Source: Pseudothauera hydrothermalis (GTDB lineage: Bacteria > Pseudomonadota > Gammaproteobacteria > Burkholderiales > Rhodocyclaceae). Taken from it: DNA of 64,000 nt. Shown here in pieces: positions 1 to 9,332 of the stretch (position 1 is the stretch's first letter; the number at the start of each line of letters is the position of its first letter). A model generated the notes under the pieces. That model saw only the letters and a program-made list of their open reading frames with translations. It was not told the origin of the DNA and did no database searches. The translations under genes were made by a program, and so were the position numbers. The stretch spans positions 434,001 through 498,000 of the forward strand of contig NZ_CP029331.1 in the NCBI RefSeq assembly GCF_003345255.1. Reading direction: 5' to 3'.

Positions 1-485
1 TCGCGACCGTCGGGGGCGATCAATGCATGGCGGCCTTTGTCAAAGGTCCATTCGGCAAAGCGGGCGAGGCTGGCTTCGCTGGGGGCAGGTTCGGCCGGGG
101 CGGCGCGCTGATAGCGGCGCAGGATGGAGCGCACCCGGGCGACCAGCTCCCGCGGTTCAAAGGGCTTGACGATATAGTCGTCGGCGCCCAGCTCCAAGCC
201 AAGCACCCGGTCGGTGACATCGTTGCGCCCGGTCAGGATGAGCACCGCACAGGGGCTGCCGTCCTGCAGTGCGCGCACCACCTGCATACCGTCCATGTCG
301 GGCAGACCCAGGTCTACGATGCATAAATCGGGCGCGGTTTGCCGGGCGCGGGCAAGCAATTGCTGACCGGTGGTGAGGTGCTCGGAACGAAAACCGTACT
401 CGCCTAAGCTATTGCAGATCAGCCGGGCGATGTCGGGCTCGTCTTCGAGTACCAGGATCAGGGCGTTGGTGTCTTGACGGTTCAT
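1..485 (-). CDS. OmpR-type response regulator (3' end cut by window edge)
   Basis: DNA-binding response regulator, presumed partner of the histidine kinase just upstream on the same strand. 161 codons are visible and the gene runs off the left edge. Residues 1-120 form a receiver domain: acidic pair E14/D15, phosphoacceptor D58 in the context IVDLGLPDMDG, T84, and the conserved Lys in IVKPF. The segment after about residue 125 starts the linker or winged-helix domain, with weak WTFDKGRHAL similarity to the OmpR C-terminal domain. The ATG overlaps the stop of the kinase gene (ATGA at 485-482), indicating translational coupling. The target promoters cannot be told from this window. Confidence 0.9.
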   Translation of the reverse strand, partial: MNRQDTNALILVLEDEPDIARLICNSLGEYGFRSEHLTTGQQLLARARQTAPDLCIVDLGLPDMDGMQVVRALQDGSPCAVLILTGRNDVTDRVLGLELGADDYIVKPFEPRELVARVRSILRRYQRAAPAEPAPSEASLARFAEWTFDKGRHALIAPDGR

Positions 486-2542
486 GGGCGAGCGGACGTC
501 CTTGCGGGATAGTGTGTGAGTTCGCGCAAGGCGCGCTCGAGCGCTGCGCGATCGAAGGGTTTGCGCAAGACCGGAATGTCCCGGTCGGCGCCGTCGTCCT
601 GCGTGGTTTGGCAGGCATAGCCGGTGATCAGCAAGATTGGCAGCGTCGGGCGCAGGGCGCGCGCATGGGCGGCCAGCTCGCGCCCGTTGAGGCCGCCCGG
701 CATGACCGTATCGGTGACCAGAATGGCGATGTCATCGACCTGCTCCAGCAAGCTGCGCGCTTCCAGACCGTCGCCGGCTTCGATGACCGGATAGCCCAAT
801 TCGGTCAGTTGCAGGCGGATGATGCGCCGCACATCCGGTTCGTCTTCGACCAGCAGGACCGGCCCCTTGGGAGGCTGAGGGTGTAGGTGTGTGGTGTCGC
901 CCGTCTGCACAGCCTCGGCGCTCGCCTCGGTGCGCGGCAGCACGAAGGTCACCGTGGTGCCGGCACCGGGCGTGCTGCGCACCCGGATATTGCCCCCGGA
1001 CTGGCGCACGAAGCCATACACCATCGACAGCCCCAAACCACTGCCGCGACCAAAAGCCTTGGTGGTGAAAAAAGGCTCGAACACCCGAGCCAAGGCTTCC
1101 GGTTCGATCCCGCAGCCGGTGTCGCTGACATCGATTTGCACGTAGTCGCCCACCGGCAGTTCCACCAGCATCGACAGACTGTCCGGAATATGACGCTCGG
1201 ACACCGCAATGGTCAAATCGCCGCCACCGGGCATGGCGTCGCGCGCATTGAGCGCCAGATTGAGCAGTGCGTTCTCCAACTGGTGCGGGTCGACGAAGGC
1301 GTACAAAGCCTTGTCCGGCAAGCGAGTGTGGATGCGCACGTTCTCGGTCAAGGTGCGCGCCAGCAAGCGGGTCATGTTGTGGACCAGTGCGCCGACTTCC
1401 ACTGCGCAGGGCTCCAGGGTTTGACGGCGCGAGAAGGTCAGCAGGCGGCGGATCAGCTCGGCCCCGCGCTGGGCGGCATGCAGTGCCGGGTCGACGAACT
1501 CGCAGGCCGCGTCGCCGGCCGGCAGGCGCTCCTTGAGCGCGGCAAGGTTGCCGATGATGATGGATAGCAGGTTGTTGAAGTCATGGGCCAAGCCGCCGGT
1601 GAGCTGGCCCACCGCCTCCATCTTCTGCGCCTGCACCAGGGCGGCCTGGCTGGCCTTCTGCTCGGTGATGTCGATCGACAGCACGAAGTAGCCCTTGAAA
1701 CCGCCTTCCAGCGAGACATCCGGCACCACCACGCTGCGCGCATAGACGGTGCGACCCTCGGCGTTTTTACGCGCATATTCGTAACTGACCCGTTCGCCCT
1801 GTTCGGCTTCGGCCAAATGCGGTTGGATGGTCGCGTAGGCTTGCGGACCGAAAACCTCGGCGATCGATTTATCGACGATGCTTTCTTTGGTTTCGCCAAA
1901 CCATTCAGCGTAAGCGCGGTTGGCAAAGCGGTAGCGCTGGCCGGCATCCACATGGGCGATCATCGCCGGAATGGCGTCGAGGATCAGCCGCAGGCGTTCT
2001 TCGGACAAACGCAGCGCCCGGGCGATCTGGTCGATTTCGCGGTTGGCGCGTTCGAGCTCCGCGGTGCGCTCGCGTACCCGCGCCTCGAGTTGGGCATTCT
2101 GTTCTTGGATGACGCGCTCGGCGCGGCGTTGCTCGGTGATATCGGTCCACAGCGACACAAAGCCGAGATTGGGGATGGGCACCCCGCGCACCGCCAGCAC
2201 CCGGCCGTTGGGGCGCGCGCGTTCGACATAATGCGGCTCGAAGGCACGCGCCGACGCCATGCGCTCGGCCACCAATTGCTCAACGTCACCATCGCCGTAT
2301 TCGCCGCGCTCGGCGTTGAAACGCACAAAGGCTTCAAAGGGGGTGCCGACACGAACCAGAGACTCGGGAAAATCGAGCAAACGCAGCAGTGCTTTGTTCC
2401 AAGTCACCAGCTTCGGTGTGGCGTCGAACACCGCGATGGCTTGATCGAGCAGATCCAGCCCGGCCAGCAACAGATCATAGCGCCGGCGCTGCTCCGGCGT
2501 GAGCGAGGTGAACGGTTCGGTGGCTTCGACCGGCTTGGGCAT
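482..2542 (-). CDS. Soluble PAS-PAS hybrid histidine kinase with C-terminal receiver
   Basis: Sensor kinase of 686 aa without membrane segments, so it probably senses a cytoplasmic signal. Domain order: PAS-like domain (about 25-138), a coiled coil rich in Glu/Arg (140-180), a second PAS (182-295), dimerisation domain with the phosphorylated His320 (GLAHDFNNLL), and HATPase_c with N box near 433, DTGCGIE (474-480) and GSGLGLS (500-506). A receiver follows (562-675) with acidic pair E566/D567, phosphoacceptor D611 and K661. The reading frame stays open upstream to 2809, but that would overlap the AraC gene. The ATG at 2542 begins just before the first PAS and is preferred. The stop overlaps the start of the response regulator. 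A receiver on the kinase plus a separate OmpR regulator suggests that the receiver is a phosphate sink or tuning domain. Confidence 0.9.
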   Translation of the reverse strand: MPKPVEATEPFTSLTPEQRRRYDLLLAGLDLLDQAIAVFDATPKLVTWNKALLRLLDFPESLVRVGTPFEAFVRFNAERGEYGDGDVEQLVAERMASARAFEPHYVERARPNGRVLAVRGVPIPNLGFVSLWTDITEQRRAERVIQEQNAQLEARVRERTAELERANREIDQIARALRLSEERLRLILDAIPAMIAHVDAGQRYRFANRAYAEWFGETKESIVDKSIAEVFGPQAYATIQPHLAEAEQGERVSYEYARKNAEGRTVYARSVVVPDVSLEGGFKGYFVLSIDITEQKASQAALVQAQKMEAVGQLTGGLAHDFNNLLSIIIGNLAALKERLPAGDAACEFVDPALHAAQRGAELIRRLLTFSRRQTLEPCAVEVGALVHNMTRLLARTLTENVRIHTRLPDKALYAFVDPHQLENALLNLALNARDAMPGGGDLTIAVSERHIPDSLSMLVELPVGDYVQIDVSDTGCGIEPEALARVFEPFFTTKAFGRGSGLGLSMVYGFVRQSGGNIRVRSTPGAGTTVTFVLPRTEASAEAVQTGDTTHLHPQPPKGPVLLVEDEPDVRRIIRLQLTELGYPVIEAGDGLEARSLLEQVDDIAILVTDTVMPGGLNGRELAAHARALRPTLPILLITGYACQTTQDDGADRDIPVLRKPFDRAALERALRELTHYPARTSARP

Positions 2543-2702
2543 CTGCGCTGTGCGTCTCCGTCTGCCTGATAGGGGGTGTGTCAAACCCGGGTGTTTTGCC
2601 GCAAGGCTGGCATAAAACCCAGGCCTGCGCACGCTGCGGCGCGGCAGCATCGTCGCCAGAATTGACGTTTGCGTCAACGCGAAGTGCGATGGCTGTGACC
2701 GT

Positions 2703-3758
2703 TCAGCCCCGTTTGCGGTAGTGCTCCGGCGACATGCCGGTCCAGCCGACGAAGGCCCGATAGAAGGCCGACGGATCGGCATAGCCCAGCTCGGCGGCCA
2801 GTTCGCCAATCGGTTGGCGGGTTTTGGTCAACCGTGCAATGGCGATGTCACGGCGCAAGGCATCTTTGATTGCGCGGTAGCTCGAACCTTCCTCGCTCAG
2901 CCGGCGCGCCAGGGTGCGCACCGAAAGGTGCAGACGGGCGGCCACTGCCTGAGCGGACAGCATGTCGGGCAAGGCATCGCGCAGCGCATTGCGCACCCGC
3001 ATCACCATCTCGCGGTCGCGTCGATAAAGCATGGTAATGCGACCGGGCGCGCCGTCCAAGAAGCGTTCCAGCGCGGCCTCGTCGCGGCGCAGTGGCAGGT
3101 CGAGCAGATTGGCCTGAAAGCGGGCGATCAGGCGATCGGCATCGAAGCTGGAGCGGGCGGTATAGACCAGCGCATAGTCGTCCGCATGCGGCGGGCGCGG
3201 ATAGGGGAAGGCCACCGCATCCAGCGCCAAGCCGCGGCCGACAAACCAGCAGGCGACCCCATGTATCAGCCGCAGCAGCCACTCGAAGGCGAACACCCGG
3301 CCCGGATCGGTGGCGTGTTCGGCCAGCGCCCGGGTTTCGCGGATTTCCAAAAAAGCCTGCGTGCCTTCACGGTGTATGCTCAGTGCCAGATCGGGCAAAC
3401 ACAGGCGCAGAAAGCGCGCAGCGCGCTCTAAGGCGACGCCCAGCGTGGACGAGCCCAGCATGCCGCGGCATAAGAACTCAAAAAAACCGGGCGCGATCTT
3501 GCGTTCGAACAGCCCAAACCCTTCGTCGTCCAGCGCAAGGATGATGCGGTTGTATAAATCGGCATAGCGTTGTACCGGAATCCGACTGGCCGGCTCTGCA
3601 ATGTCGATGCCGGCAGCCGTCAGCAGTGCGCTGGCATCCCGCCCTTGGCGGGCCAGGCCGGCAAGCATGCCGGTGACGAAACCCATGGCAACACTCGCGT
3701 GCGAGCGGCTTGCCGGGCGTGTTGTGGCGCAGGGGAGGGCAGCCGAGGAAGTGGCCAT
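2703..3758 (-). CDS. AraC-family transcriptional regulator
   Basis: 351 aa. The N-terminal two thirds resemble the arabinose-binding-like domain found in AraC regulators of the OruR/ArgR-like group. Residues about 250-350 are the double helix-turn-helix, with [14 protein letters not shown] in the first HTH and [19 protein letters not shown] plus the terminal TGMSPEHYR motif in the second. The ATG at 3758 is preferred over upstream in-frame codons because it leaves a normal-length protein and keeps the divergent intergenic space. It is transcribed divergently from icmF with 128 bp between the starts, so icmF is the most likely target (inference). The inducer may be an acyl-CoA or free acid; the sequence does not show which. 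Confidence 0.85.
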   Translation of the reverse strand: MATSSAALPCATTRPASRSHASVAMGFVTGMLAGLARQGRDASALLTAAGIDIAEPASRIPVQRYADLYNRIILALDDEGFGLFERKIAPGFFEFLCRGMLGSSTLGVALERAARFLRLCLPDLALSIHREGTQAFLEIRETRALAEHATDPGRVFAFEWLLRLIHGVACWFVGRGLALDAVAFPYPRPPHADDYALVYTARSSFDADRLIARFQANLLDLPLRRDEAALERFLDGAPGRITMLYRRDREMVMRVRNALRDALPDMLSAQAVAARLHLSVRTLARRLSEEGSSYRAIKDALRRDIAIARLTKTRQPIGELAAELGYADPSAFYRAFVGWTGMSPEHYRKRG

Positions 3759-3886
3759 CGTGCGATCTGTTGAGCAGTTCCGCGTTTGGCCGATTTTGCA
3801 TGATCGACGGCGCCAACGGCAATGGCAATCGCTGCGGGGGGCTTCTACCATTGAACGATGAGCCAATTTGCGCAGAGGAGACCGAG

Positions 3887-6800
3887 ATGACCGATTTGAG
3901 CGTGGCCAAGAAGCTGACGCCCTACAAGCCCAAGAACAAAGTGCGTTTCGTGACCGCCGCGGCGCTGTTCGACGGCCATGATGCGTCGATCAACATCATG
4001 CGCCGTATTTTGCAAAGCACCGGTGTCGAGGTCATTCATCTGGGCCACAACCGTTCGGTGGGTGAAATCGTCAATGCTGCGTTGCAGGAAGATGTTCAGG
4101 GCATTGCCGTGACCAGCTACCAAGGTGGGCATGTCGAGTTCTTCAAATACATGATCGATCTGCTGCGCGCCCATGGCGGCGAAAACATCAAGGTTTTCGG
4201 CGGCGGCGGCGGGGTGATCGTGCCGTCCGAAATCAAAGAGCTGCACAACTATGGCGTGACCCGCATCTATTCGCCGGAAGATGGCGCCACCATTGGTCTG
4301 CAGGGGATGATCAACGATGTGGTCGAGCGTGCGGATTTCGATCTGGCCCATGCCGCCCCGGCCACGGCGGCCGAAATCCTCCAACGTCTGGCCGCCGGTG
4401 ATCGTCGTACCTTGGCGCGGGTGATTACCGCCTTGGAAAACGGCGCGTATGGCGATGAGATCAAAAAAGCGCTGATCGATGCCGCGGCCAAGACCAAGGT
4501 GCCGTCCCTGGGGATTACCGGCACCGGGGGCGCGGGCAAGAGCTCGCTCACCGATGAGCTGGTGCGCCGCTTCCGCCTCGACCAGGAAGACCGCCTCAAG
4601 ATCGCCATCGTCTCCATCGACCCCTCGCGCAAACGTACCGGGGGGGCGCTATTGGGCGACCGCATCCGCATGAACGCGATCGAGCACGAGAACATCTTCA
4701 TGCGCTCGCTGGCCACCCGCGATACCGGCTCGGAAGTCTCGGCCGCGCTGCCCGAGGTGATCGCCGCCTGCAAACTCACCGGTTTCGATCTGGTGGTGGT
4801 GGAAACCTCCGGGATCGGGCAGGGCGACGCGGCCATTGTGCCGTATGTCGATCTGTCGCTGTATGTCATGACCCCGGAGTTTGGCGCTGCCAGCCAGTTG
4901 GAAAAGATCGACATGTTGGATTTTGCCGATTTCGTGGCGATCAACAAGTTCGATCGCAAGGGTGCCGAGGACGCGCTGCGCGATGTGAGAAAGCAATATC
5001 AGCGCAATCGCGAACTATTCAACCAGCGCCCGGAGGACATGCCGGTGTTCGGCACCATGGCCGCACGTTTCAACGATGACGGCGTCACCGCGCTCTACCA
5101 TGCCATCTTCGCCCGCTTGCTGGACAAAGGGCTCAAAGCCAAGAAAGCCGGCAAGTTGCCCAAAGTGGCGGTGAAAGCCTCCTCCAAGGGGCGCGCCATC
5201 GTCCCGCCCGAGCGTGCCCGCTATTTGGCCGAAATTGCCGACACGGTGCGCGACTACCACAAGCATGTGCAGCAGCAGGCGCGTGTGGCCCGCGAACGTC
5301 AGTCGCTGAAAATCGCCAAGGCGCTGTTCGAGCAATGCGGCAAGGATGTCGCCGGGTTCGATGAGATGATCCAATGGAAGGACGGCGAGCTGACCCCGGC
5401 GGCTCGAAAGCTTTTGGAACAGTGGCCCACCGAGAAAGCCCTGTATGCCGCGGACGAGTATGTGGTGAAAATCCGCGACAAGGAAATCCGCACCAAGCTC
5501 ACCCATGAGTCGCTCTCCGGCAGCAAAATCCGCAAGGTGGCGCTGCCCAATTTCGAAGACGACGGCGAGACGCTCAAATTCCTGATGAAGGAGAATGTGC
5601 CCGGCTCCTTCCCGTTTACGGCCGGTGTGTTCGCCTTCAAACGCGAAGGCGAAGACCCCACCCGCATGTTCGCCGGCGAGGGCGACGCCTTCCGTACCAA
5701 CCGGCGCTTCAAGAAAGTGTCCGAGGGCATGCCGGCGCACCGGCTGTCGACCGCGTTCGATTCGGTCACGCTCTACGGCTGCGACCCCGATCTGCGCCCG
5801 GACATCTACGGCAAGATCGGCAACTCCGGGGTGTCGATTGCCACGCTGGACGACATGAAGGTGCTCTATGACGGTTTCGACCTGTGTGCGCCGACCACCT
5901 CGGTGTCGATGACCATCAACGGCCCAGCGCCGATCATCCTGGCGTTTTTCTTCAACACCGCTATCGACCAGCAGGTGGAAAAGTTCAAGGCCGACAACGG
6001 CCGCGAGCCCACTGACGACGAATACGCCAAGATCCGTGCCTGGACCTTGTCGACCGTGCGCGGCACGGTGCAGGCCGACATCCTCAAAGAGGACCAGGGC
6101 CAGAACACCTGCATCTTCTCGACCGAATTTGCGCTGAAGATGATGGGCGACATCCAGGAGTATTTCGTGCACCACAAGGTGCAGAACTTCTACTCGGTGT
6201 CGATTTCCGGCTATCACATCGCCGAAGCCGGCGCCAACCCGATTTCACAACTTGCCTTTACGCTGGCCAACGGCTTCACCTACGTCGAGTCGTATCTTGC
6301 GCGCGGCATGCACATCGACGACTTCGCGCCCAATCTGAGCTTTTTCTTCAGCAACGGCATGGACCCGGAATACACCGTGATCGGCCGGGTGGCGCGCCGC
6401 ATCTGGGCGGTGGCGATGAAGAACAAGTACGGTGCCAACGAGCGCAGCCAGAAGCTCAAGTACCATGTGCAAACCTCGGGCCGTTCGCTGCACGCCCAGG
6501 AAATGGATTTCAACGACATCCGCACCACGCTGCAGGCGCTGATCGCCATTTACGACAACTGCAACTCGCTGCACACCAACGCCTATGATGAGGCGATCAC
6601 CACGCCGACCGAAGAATCGGTGCGCCGCGCGATGGCGATCCAACTGATCATCAACCGCGAATGGGGACTGGCCAAGAACGAAAACCCCAACCAAGGCAGC
6701 TTCATCATCGAGGAGCTCACCGATTTGGTCGAGGAGGCGGTGCTCAAGGAGTTCGAAGCCATCGCCAGCCGCGGCGGCGTGCTGGGCGCGATGGAAACCG

Positions 6801-7156
6801 GCTATCAGCGCGGCAAGATTCAGGAAGAATCCCTCTATTACGAGCACAAAAAGCACGACGGCTCTTATCCGATCATCGGCGTCAACACCTTCCGCAATCC
6901 CAAAGGCGACGCCCAGGTGGAAATCGAACTGGCGCGCTCGACCGAAGAGGAAAAGCAGTCGCAGCTCAAGCGTCTGGCCGATTTCCAGGCGCGCAACAAG
7001 AACGAAGCGCCCAAGTGGTTGGCCAAACTGCAGCAAACCGTGATCGAGAACGGCAATGTGTTCGAAGTGCTGATGGATGCGGTGCGTTACTGCTCCTTGG
7101 GTCAGATCACCGGCGCGCTCTACGAGGTGGGCGGCCAGTACCGACGCAGCATGTAA
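3887..7156 (+). CDS. icmF: Fused isobutyryl-CoA mutase IcmF (B12-dependent)
   Basis: Adenosylcobalamin enzyme of 1089 aa, the usual IcmF length, interconverting isobutyryl-CoA and n-butyryl-CoA. Order: cobalamin-binding domain (about 17-150) with DGHDAS and axial His31; MeaB-type G-protein chaperone with P-loop 212-219 (GTGGAGKS); then the mutase TIM barrel. Two specificity positions are readable. Phe595 (in TRMFAGEG) stands where methylmalonyl-CoA mutase has Tyr, and Gln739 (GQNTCIF) stands where it has Arg. These match the Phe/Gln pair of characterised IcmF (Geobacillus F598/Q742, both offset by 3), so methylmalonyl-CoA is not the expected substrate. ATG 3887 is preceded by GAGGAG. An intrinsic terminator follows at 7219. 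Related IcmFs also act on pivalyl-/isovaleryl-CoA, which remains possible. Confidence 0.95.
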   Translation: MTDLSVAKKLTPYKPKNKVRFVTAAALFDGHDASINIMRRILQSTGVEVIHLGHNRSVGEIVNAALQEDVQGIAVTSYQGGHVEFFKYMIDLLRAHGGENIKVFGGGGGVIVPSEIKELHNYGVTRIYSPEDGATIGLQGMINDVVERADFDLAHAAPATAAEILQRLAAGDRRTLARVITALENGAYGDEIKKALIDAAAKTKVPSLGITGTGGAGKSSLTDELVRRFRLDQEDRLKIAIVSIDPSRKRTGGALLGDRIRMNAIEHENIFMRSLATRDTGSEVSAALPEVIAACKLTGFDLVVVETSGIGQGDAAIVPYVDLSLYVMTPEFGAASQLEKIDMLDFADFVAINKFDRKGAEDALRDVRKQYQRNRELFNQRPEDMPVFGTMAARFNDDGVTALYHAIFARLLDKGLKAKKAGKLPKVAVKASSKGRAIVPPERARYLAEIADTVRDYHKHVQQQARVARERQSLKIAKALFEQCGKDVAGFDEMIQWKDGELTPAARKLLEQWPTEKALYAADEYVVKIRDKEIRTKLTHESLSGSKIRKVALPNFEDDGETLKFLMKENVPGSFPFTAGVFAFKREGEDPTRMFAGEGDAFRTNRRFKKVSEGMPAHRLSTAFDSVTLYGCDPDLRPDIYGKIGNSGVSIATLDDMKVLYDGFDLCAPTTSVSMTINGPAPIILAFFFNTAIDQQVEKFKADNGREPTDDEYAKIRAWTLSTVRGTVQADILKEDQGQNTCIFSTEFALKMMGDIQEYFVHHKVQNFYSVSISGYHIAEAGANPISQLAFTLANGFTYVESYLARGMHIDDFAPNLSFFFSNGMDPEYTVIGRVARRIWAVAMKNKYGANERSQKLKYHVQTSGRSLHAQEMDFNDIRTTLQALIAIYDNCNSLHTNAYDEAITTPTEESVRRAMAIQLIINREWGLAKNENPNQGSFIIEELTDLVEEAVLKEFEAIASRGGVLGAMETGYQRGKIQEESLYYEHKKHDGSYPIIGVNTFRNPKGDAQVEIELARSTEEEKQSQLKRLADFQARNKNEAPKWLAKLQQTVIENGNVFEVLMDAVRYCSLGQITGALYEVGGQYRRSM

Positions 7157-7218
7157 GAAGCGCGCAAAACGGCTTCGAGGCTCATCTCGACCCCGGTGCA
7201 TGTCGGGGGCGGTAAAGG

Positions 7219-7247
7219 CGGCGGGCGGACAAGCCCGCCGTTTTGTT
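7219..7247 (+). terminator. Intrinsic terminator after icmF
   Basis: Perfect 8-bp GC stem CGGCGGGC (7219-7226) with GCCCGCCG (7233-7240), a 6-nt loop, then TTTTGTTT. It lies 62 bp after the icmF stop and isolates icmF from the downstream GGDEF-EAL gene. Confidence 0.8.
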
Positions 7248-7411
7248 TGAGGCCCGCCGTGCGGAACTCACGTCTATGTTGCGCCGCAAGATGGGCGGGA
7301 TGCGCGGCGCGGGGTAATATTCTGCCGCGATGCCACGCAAATAGCCGCGGTCCGCGGGCGGACCGGCAGGGTGGTTTGGCCAACGCAGAGCTTCAGAGGC
7401 GCGCTTCCCAG

Positions 7412-9127
7412 ATGATGCAGATCTACCGTAAGCCCCCGCAGTTGTTGCCCGCCGAGAGCGCATTTTTCCGGTTGCCCGGTGCGCTGTTGATGATTCTCGA
7501 CGAGGACTGGATCATCCAGATGATGAGCGAGTCCTGGCGTGACGTGCTCGGCATGGGGCCGGAGACCTTGCGTTGGCGGCGCTTTACCGATGTGCTGCAC
7601 GAGCTGGACCAGCCGGATGTGGTCGAGCGGCTCGGGCGCATTGGCGATGAACTGTCCACCGTGCGTTTTTCCTGCCGCTGCCGCAAGGCCGACGGACGCT
7701 ATGTCGGCCTGGTATGGAGCGTGAGCTATGACCCGGACCAGGGGCTTTTTTATGCTTCGGCACATGAGACTGCGGTCAATCTGTCAGACCATGAAGCCCG
7801 GTTGCCCGAGGTATTCATCGACGGTCTGACCGGGCTGCCCAACCGCGCGCTGTTTCTGGACCGGGTCAACCACGCCATGCAGCGTGCCGCGCGCCGTAAA
7901 GATTTGCGCTTTGCGGTGATCCACTGCGGAGTGGACCGGTTCAGCGTCATCAACCACAGCCTTGGCAACCGCATTGGCGATCTATTGTTGATCGAAGTGG
8001 CCAATTTATTGCGCCGCAGCATCCGTCCCACTGACATGGTGGCGCGCCTGGGCGGAGACGAATTCGGCATTCTGCTGGAGGATATCCGCGATGCGACCTC
8101 GCCGTTGCGGGTCATCCGGCGGCTGCAGGACAAGCTGGTGTTGCCCTTCCAACTGCATGAGCACGAAGTGTTCTCCAGCCTGTCATCCGGGGTGGCCTTG
8201 TCCGGCGAGCAATACGAAGAAGCGGACGCCATGCTGCGCGATGCCAACATGGCCATGCGGCGGGCCAAAGTGCAGGGCGGCGGCGGTTACGTGCTGTTCG
8301 ACCGTGGCATGCACGAAGAAGCGTTGCGCCGCCTGGACCTGGAGCTGGATTTGCGCCGTGCGCTGGAGAAAAACCAGTTCGAAGCATATTACCAGCCCAT
8401 CGTGCGGGTGGCCGATGGTCGCTTGATGGGTTTCGAAGCGCTGGTGCGCTGGAATCACCCGGAGCGCGGGCTGATTTCCCCGGTGGAATTCATTCCGCTG
8501 GCCGAAGAAAACGGTCTGATCGTGCAGATCGGCCGGTGGATGTTGGCACAAGCGTGCGCGCAAATGCGTGCCTGGCAGCGTGCTTTTCCGCGTCGGCCGG
8601 CGCTCACCGTCAGTGTGAATCTGTCGGCGCGCCAGTTGTTGCATCCGGATGTATTGTCCGACATTCGCCGCATCTTGCGGCAAAGCGGTTTATCCGCGCG
8701 TCATCTGAAGCTCGAGATTACCGAAAGCGCGATGATGGAGGATGCCGAGCGCGCCATCGAATTGCTGCTGGCGCTCAAACGCACCCGCCTCAAGTTGATG
8801 CTGGATGACTTCGGCACCGGCTATTCGTCGCTGTCCTATCTGCACCGCCTGCCTATCGACGCACTCAAGGTCGACCGCTCGTTCATCATGCATATGCACG
8901 CGCGCAGCGAAGACCGCAGCTTTGTCGAAATGATCGTTAACCTGGCACAGAAACTGGGGCGCTCGGTGGTGTGTGAGGGGGTGGAACTGCCCGAGCAAGA
9001 GGCGGTGCTGCGCGAGCTGGGCGTGGACTTTGCCCAGGGGTTTTTGTACTCGCGCCCGGTCACTGCCGCGCAGGCCGAGATGCTGATCATCGACGATGCG
9101 GCGCGCTTTGCCCGCAGGGCACGGTAG
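7412..9127 (+). CDS. PAS-GGDEF-EAL bifunctional c-di-GMP protein
   Basis: 571 aa, no membrane segments. PAS-like sensor (about 10-125), GGDEF diguanylate cyclase domain (about 140-300) and EAL phosphodiesterase domain (about 315-560). The active-site GGDEF is intact and preceded by an RPTD inhibitory I-site five residues upstream, as in product-inhibited cyclases. The EAL domain keeps FEALVRW, VNLSARQ, the Glu of LEITESA, the DDFGTGYSS loop, LKVDRSF, CEGVE and the final QGFLYS, so both activities look possible. The frame is open upstream to 7196, but that stretch is low-complexity and overlaps the icmF terminator, so ATG 7412 (or 7415) is preferred. Stand-alone gene; its link to the neighbouring catabolic operon is unknown. 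Confidence 0.92.
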   Translation: MMQIYRKPPQLLPAESAFFRLPGALLMILDEDWIIQMMSESWRDVLGMGPETLRWRRFTDVLHELDQPDVVERLGRIGDELSTVRFSCRCRKADGRYVGLVWSVSYDPDQGLFYASAHETAVNLSDHEARLPEVFIDGLTGLPNRALFLDRVNHAMQRAARRKDLRFAVIHCGVDRFSVINHSLGNRIGDLLLIEVANLLRRSIRPTDMVARLGGDEFGILLEDIRDATSPLRVIRRLQDKLVLPFQLHEHEVFSSLSSGVALSGEQYEEADAMLRDANMAMRRAKVQGGGGYVLFDRGMHEEALRRLDLELDLRRALEKNQFEAYYQPIVRVADGRLMGFEALVRWNHPERGLISPVEFIPLAEENGLIVQIGRWMLAQACAQMRAWQRAFPRRPALTVSVNLSARQLLHPDVLSDIRRILRQSGLSARHLKLEITESAMMEDAERAIELLLALKRTRLKLMLDDFGTGYSSLSYLHRLPIDALKVDRSFIMHMHARSEDRSFVEMIVNLAQKLGRSVVCEGVELPEQEAVLRELGVDFAQGFLYSRPVTAAQAEMLIIDDAARFARRAR

Positions 9128-9179
9128 TCGGCTGCCGCCAGCTTACACACGACATCCCGCATCTTCACAATTCGATACA

Positions 9180-9199
9180 TTGCGCAAACAGTTGCGCAA
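9180..9199. promoter_or_regulatory. Tandem TTGCGCAA palindromes, candidate operator
   Basis: Two identical 8-bp palindromes TTGCGCAA at 9180-9187 and 9192-9199, 12 bp start to start, about one helical turn. A degenerate third (TTGCGCGA) lies at 9241-9248. They sit 130-150 bp upstream of the acyl-CoA ligase start in the leader of the liv operon. The geometry suits a dimeric or cooperative regulator. The binding protein is unknown. Confidence 0.4.
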
Positions 9200-9232
9200 A
9201 AATGGCTTGCGACACTGTAGCCATGTAAAGAC

Positions 9233-9259
9233 CGGGACCGTTGCGCGAAGGCGGTCCCG
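9233..9259 (+). promoter_or_regulatory. Leader hairpin upstream of acyl-CoA ligase
   Basis: Perfect 8-bp inverted repeat CGGGACCG (9233-9240) / CGGTCCCG (9252-9259) with an 11-nt loop that contains TTGCGCGA. There is no T tract, so it is not a terminator. It may be an operator half-site pair or a leader structure. Confidence 0.35.
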
Positions 9260-9332
9260 CCTGGCCGGCATCCAGAACAATAAATCCGGCCGCAGGCCAG
9301 ACAAGCAGGAATCAACCAAAGGAGGATTGGGC

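Noticed and set aside
1583-2569. 328-codon plus-strand frame opposite the first histidine kinase
   Set aside because: The minus-strand kinase has all domain motifs, while this frame has none.
2543-2809. Upstream extension of the first kinase to 2809
   Set aside because: It would overlap the AraC gene by about 100 bp, and the added residues have no homology pattern. ATG 2542 starts just before the PAS domain.
5015-6217. 400-codon minus-strand frame opposite icmF
   Set aside because: Shadow of icmF: His- and Val-rich composition typical of reverse-strand reading, no domain.
7196-7411. Longer N-terminus for the GGDEF-EAL protein
   Set aside because: The extra segment is Cys/Arg/Gly-rich, overlaps the icmF terminator hairpin and does not look like coding sequence.
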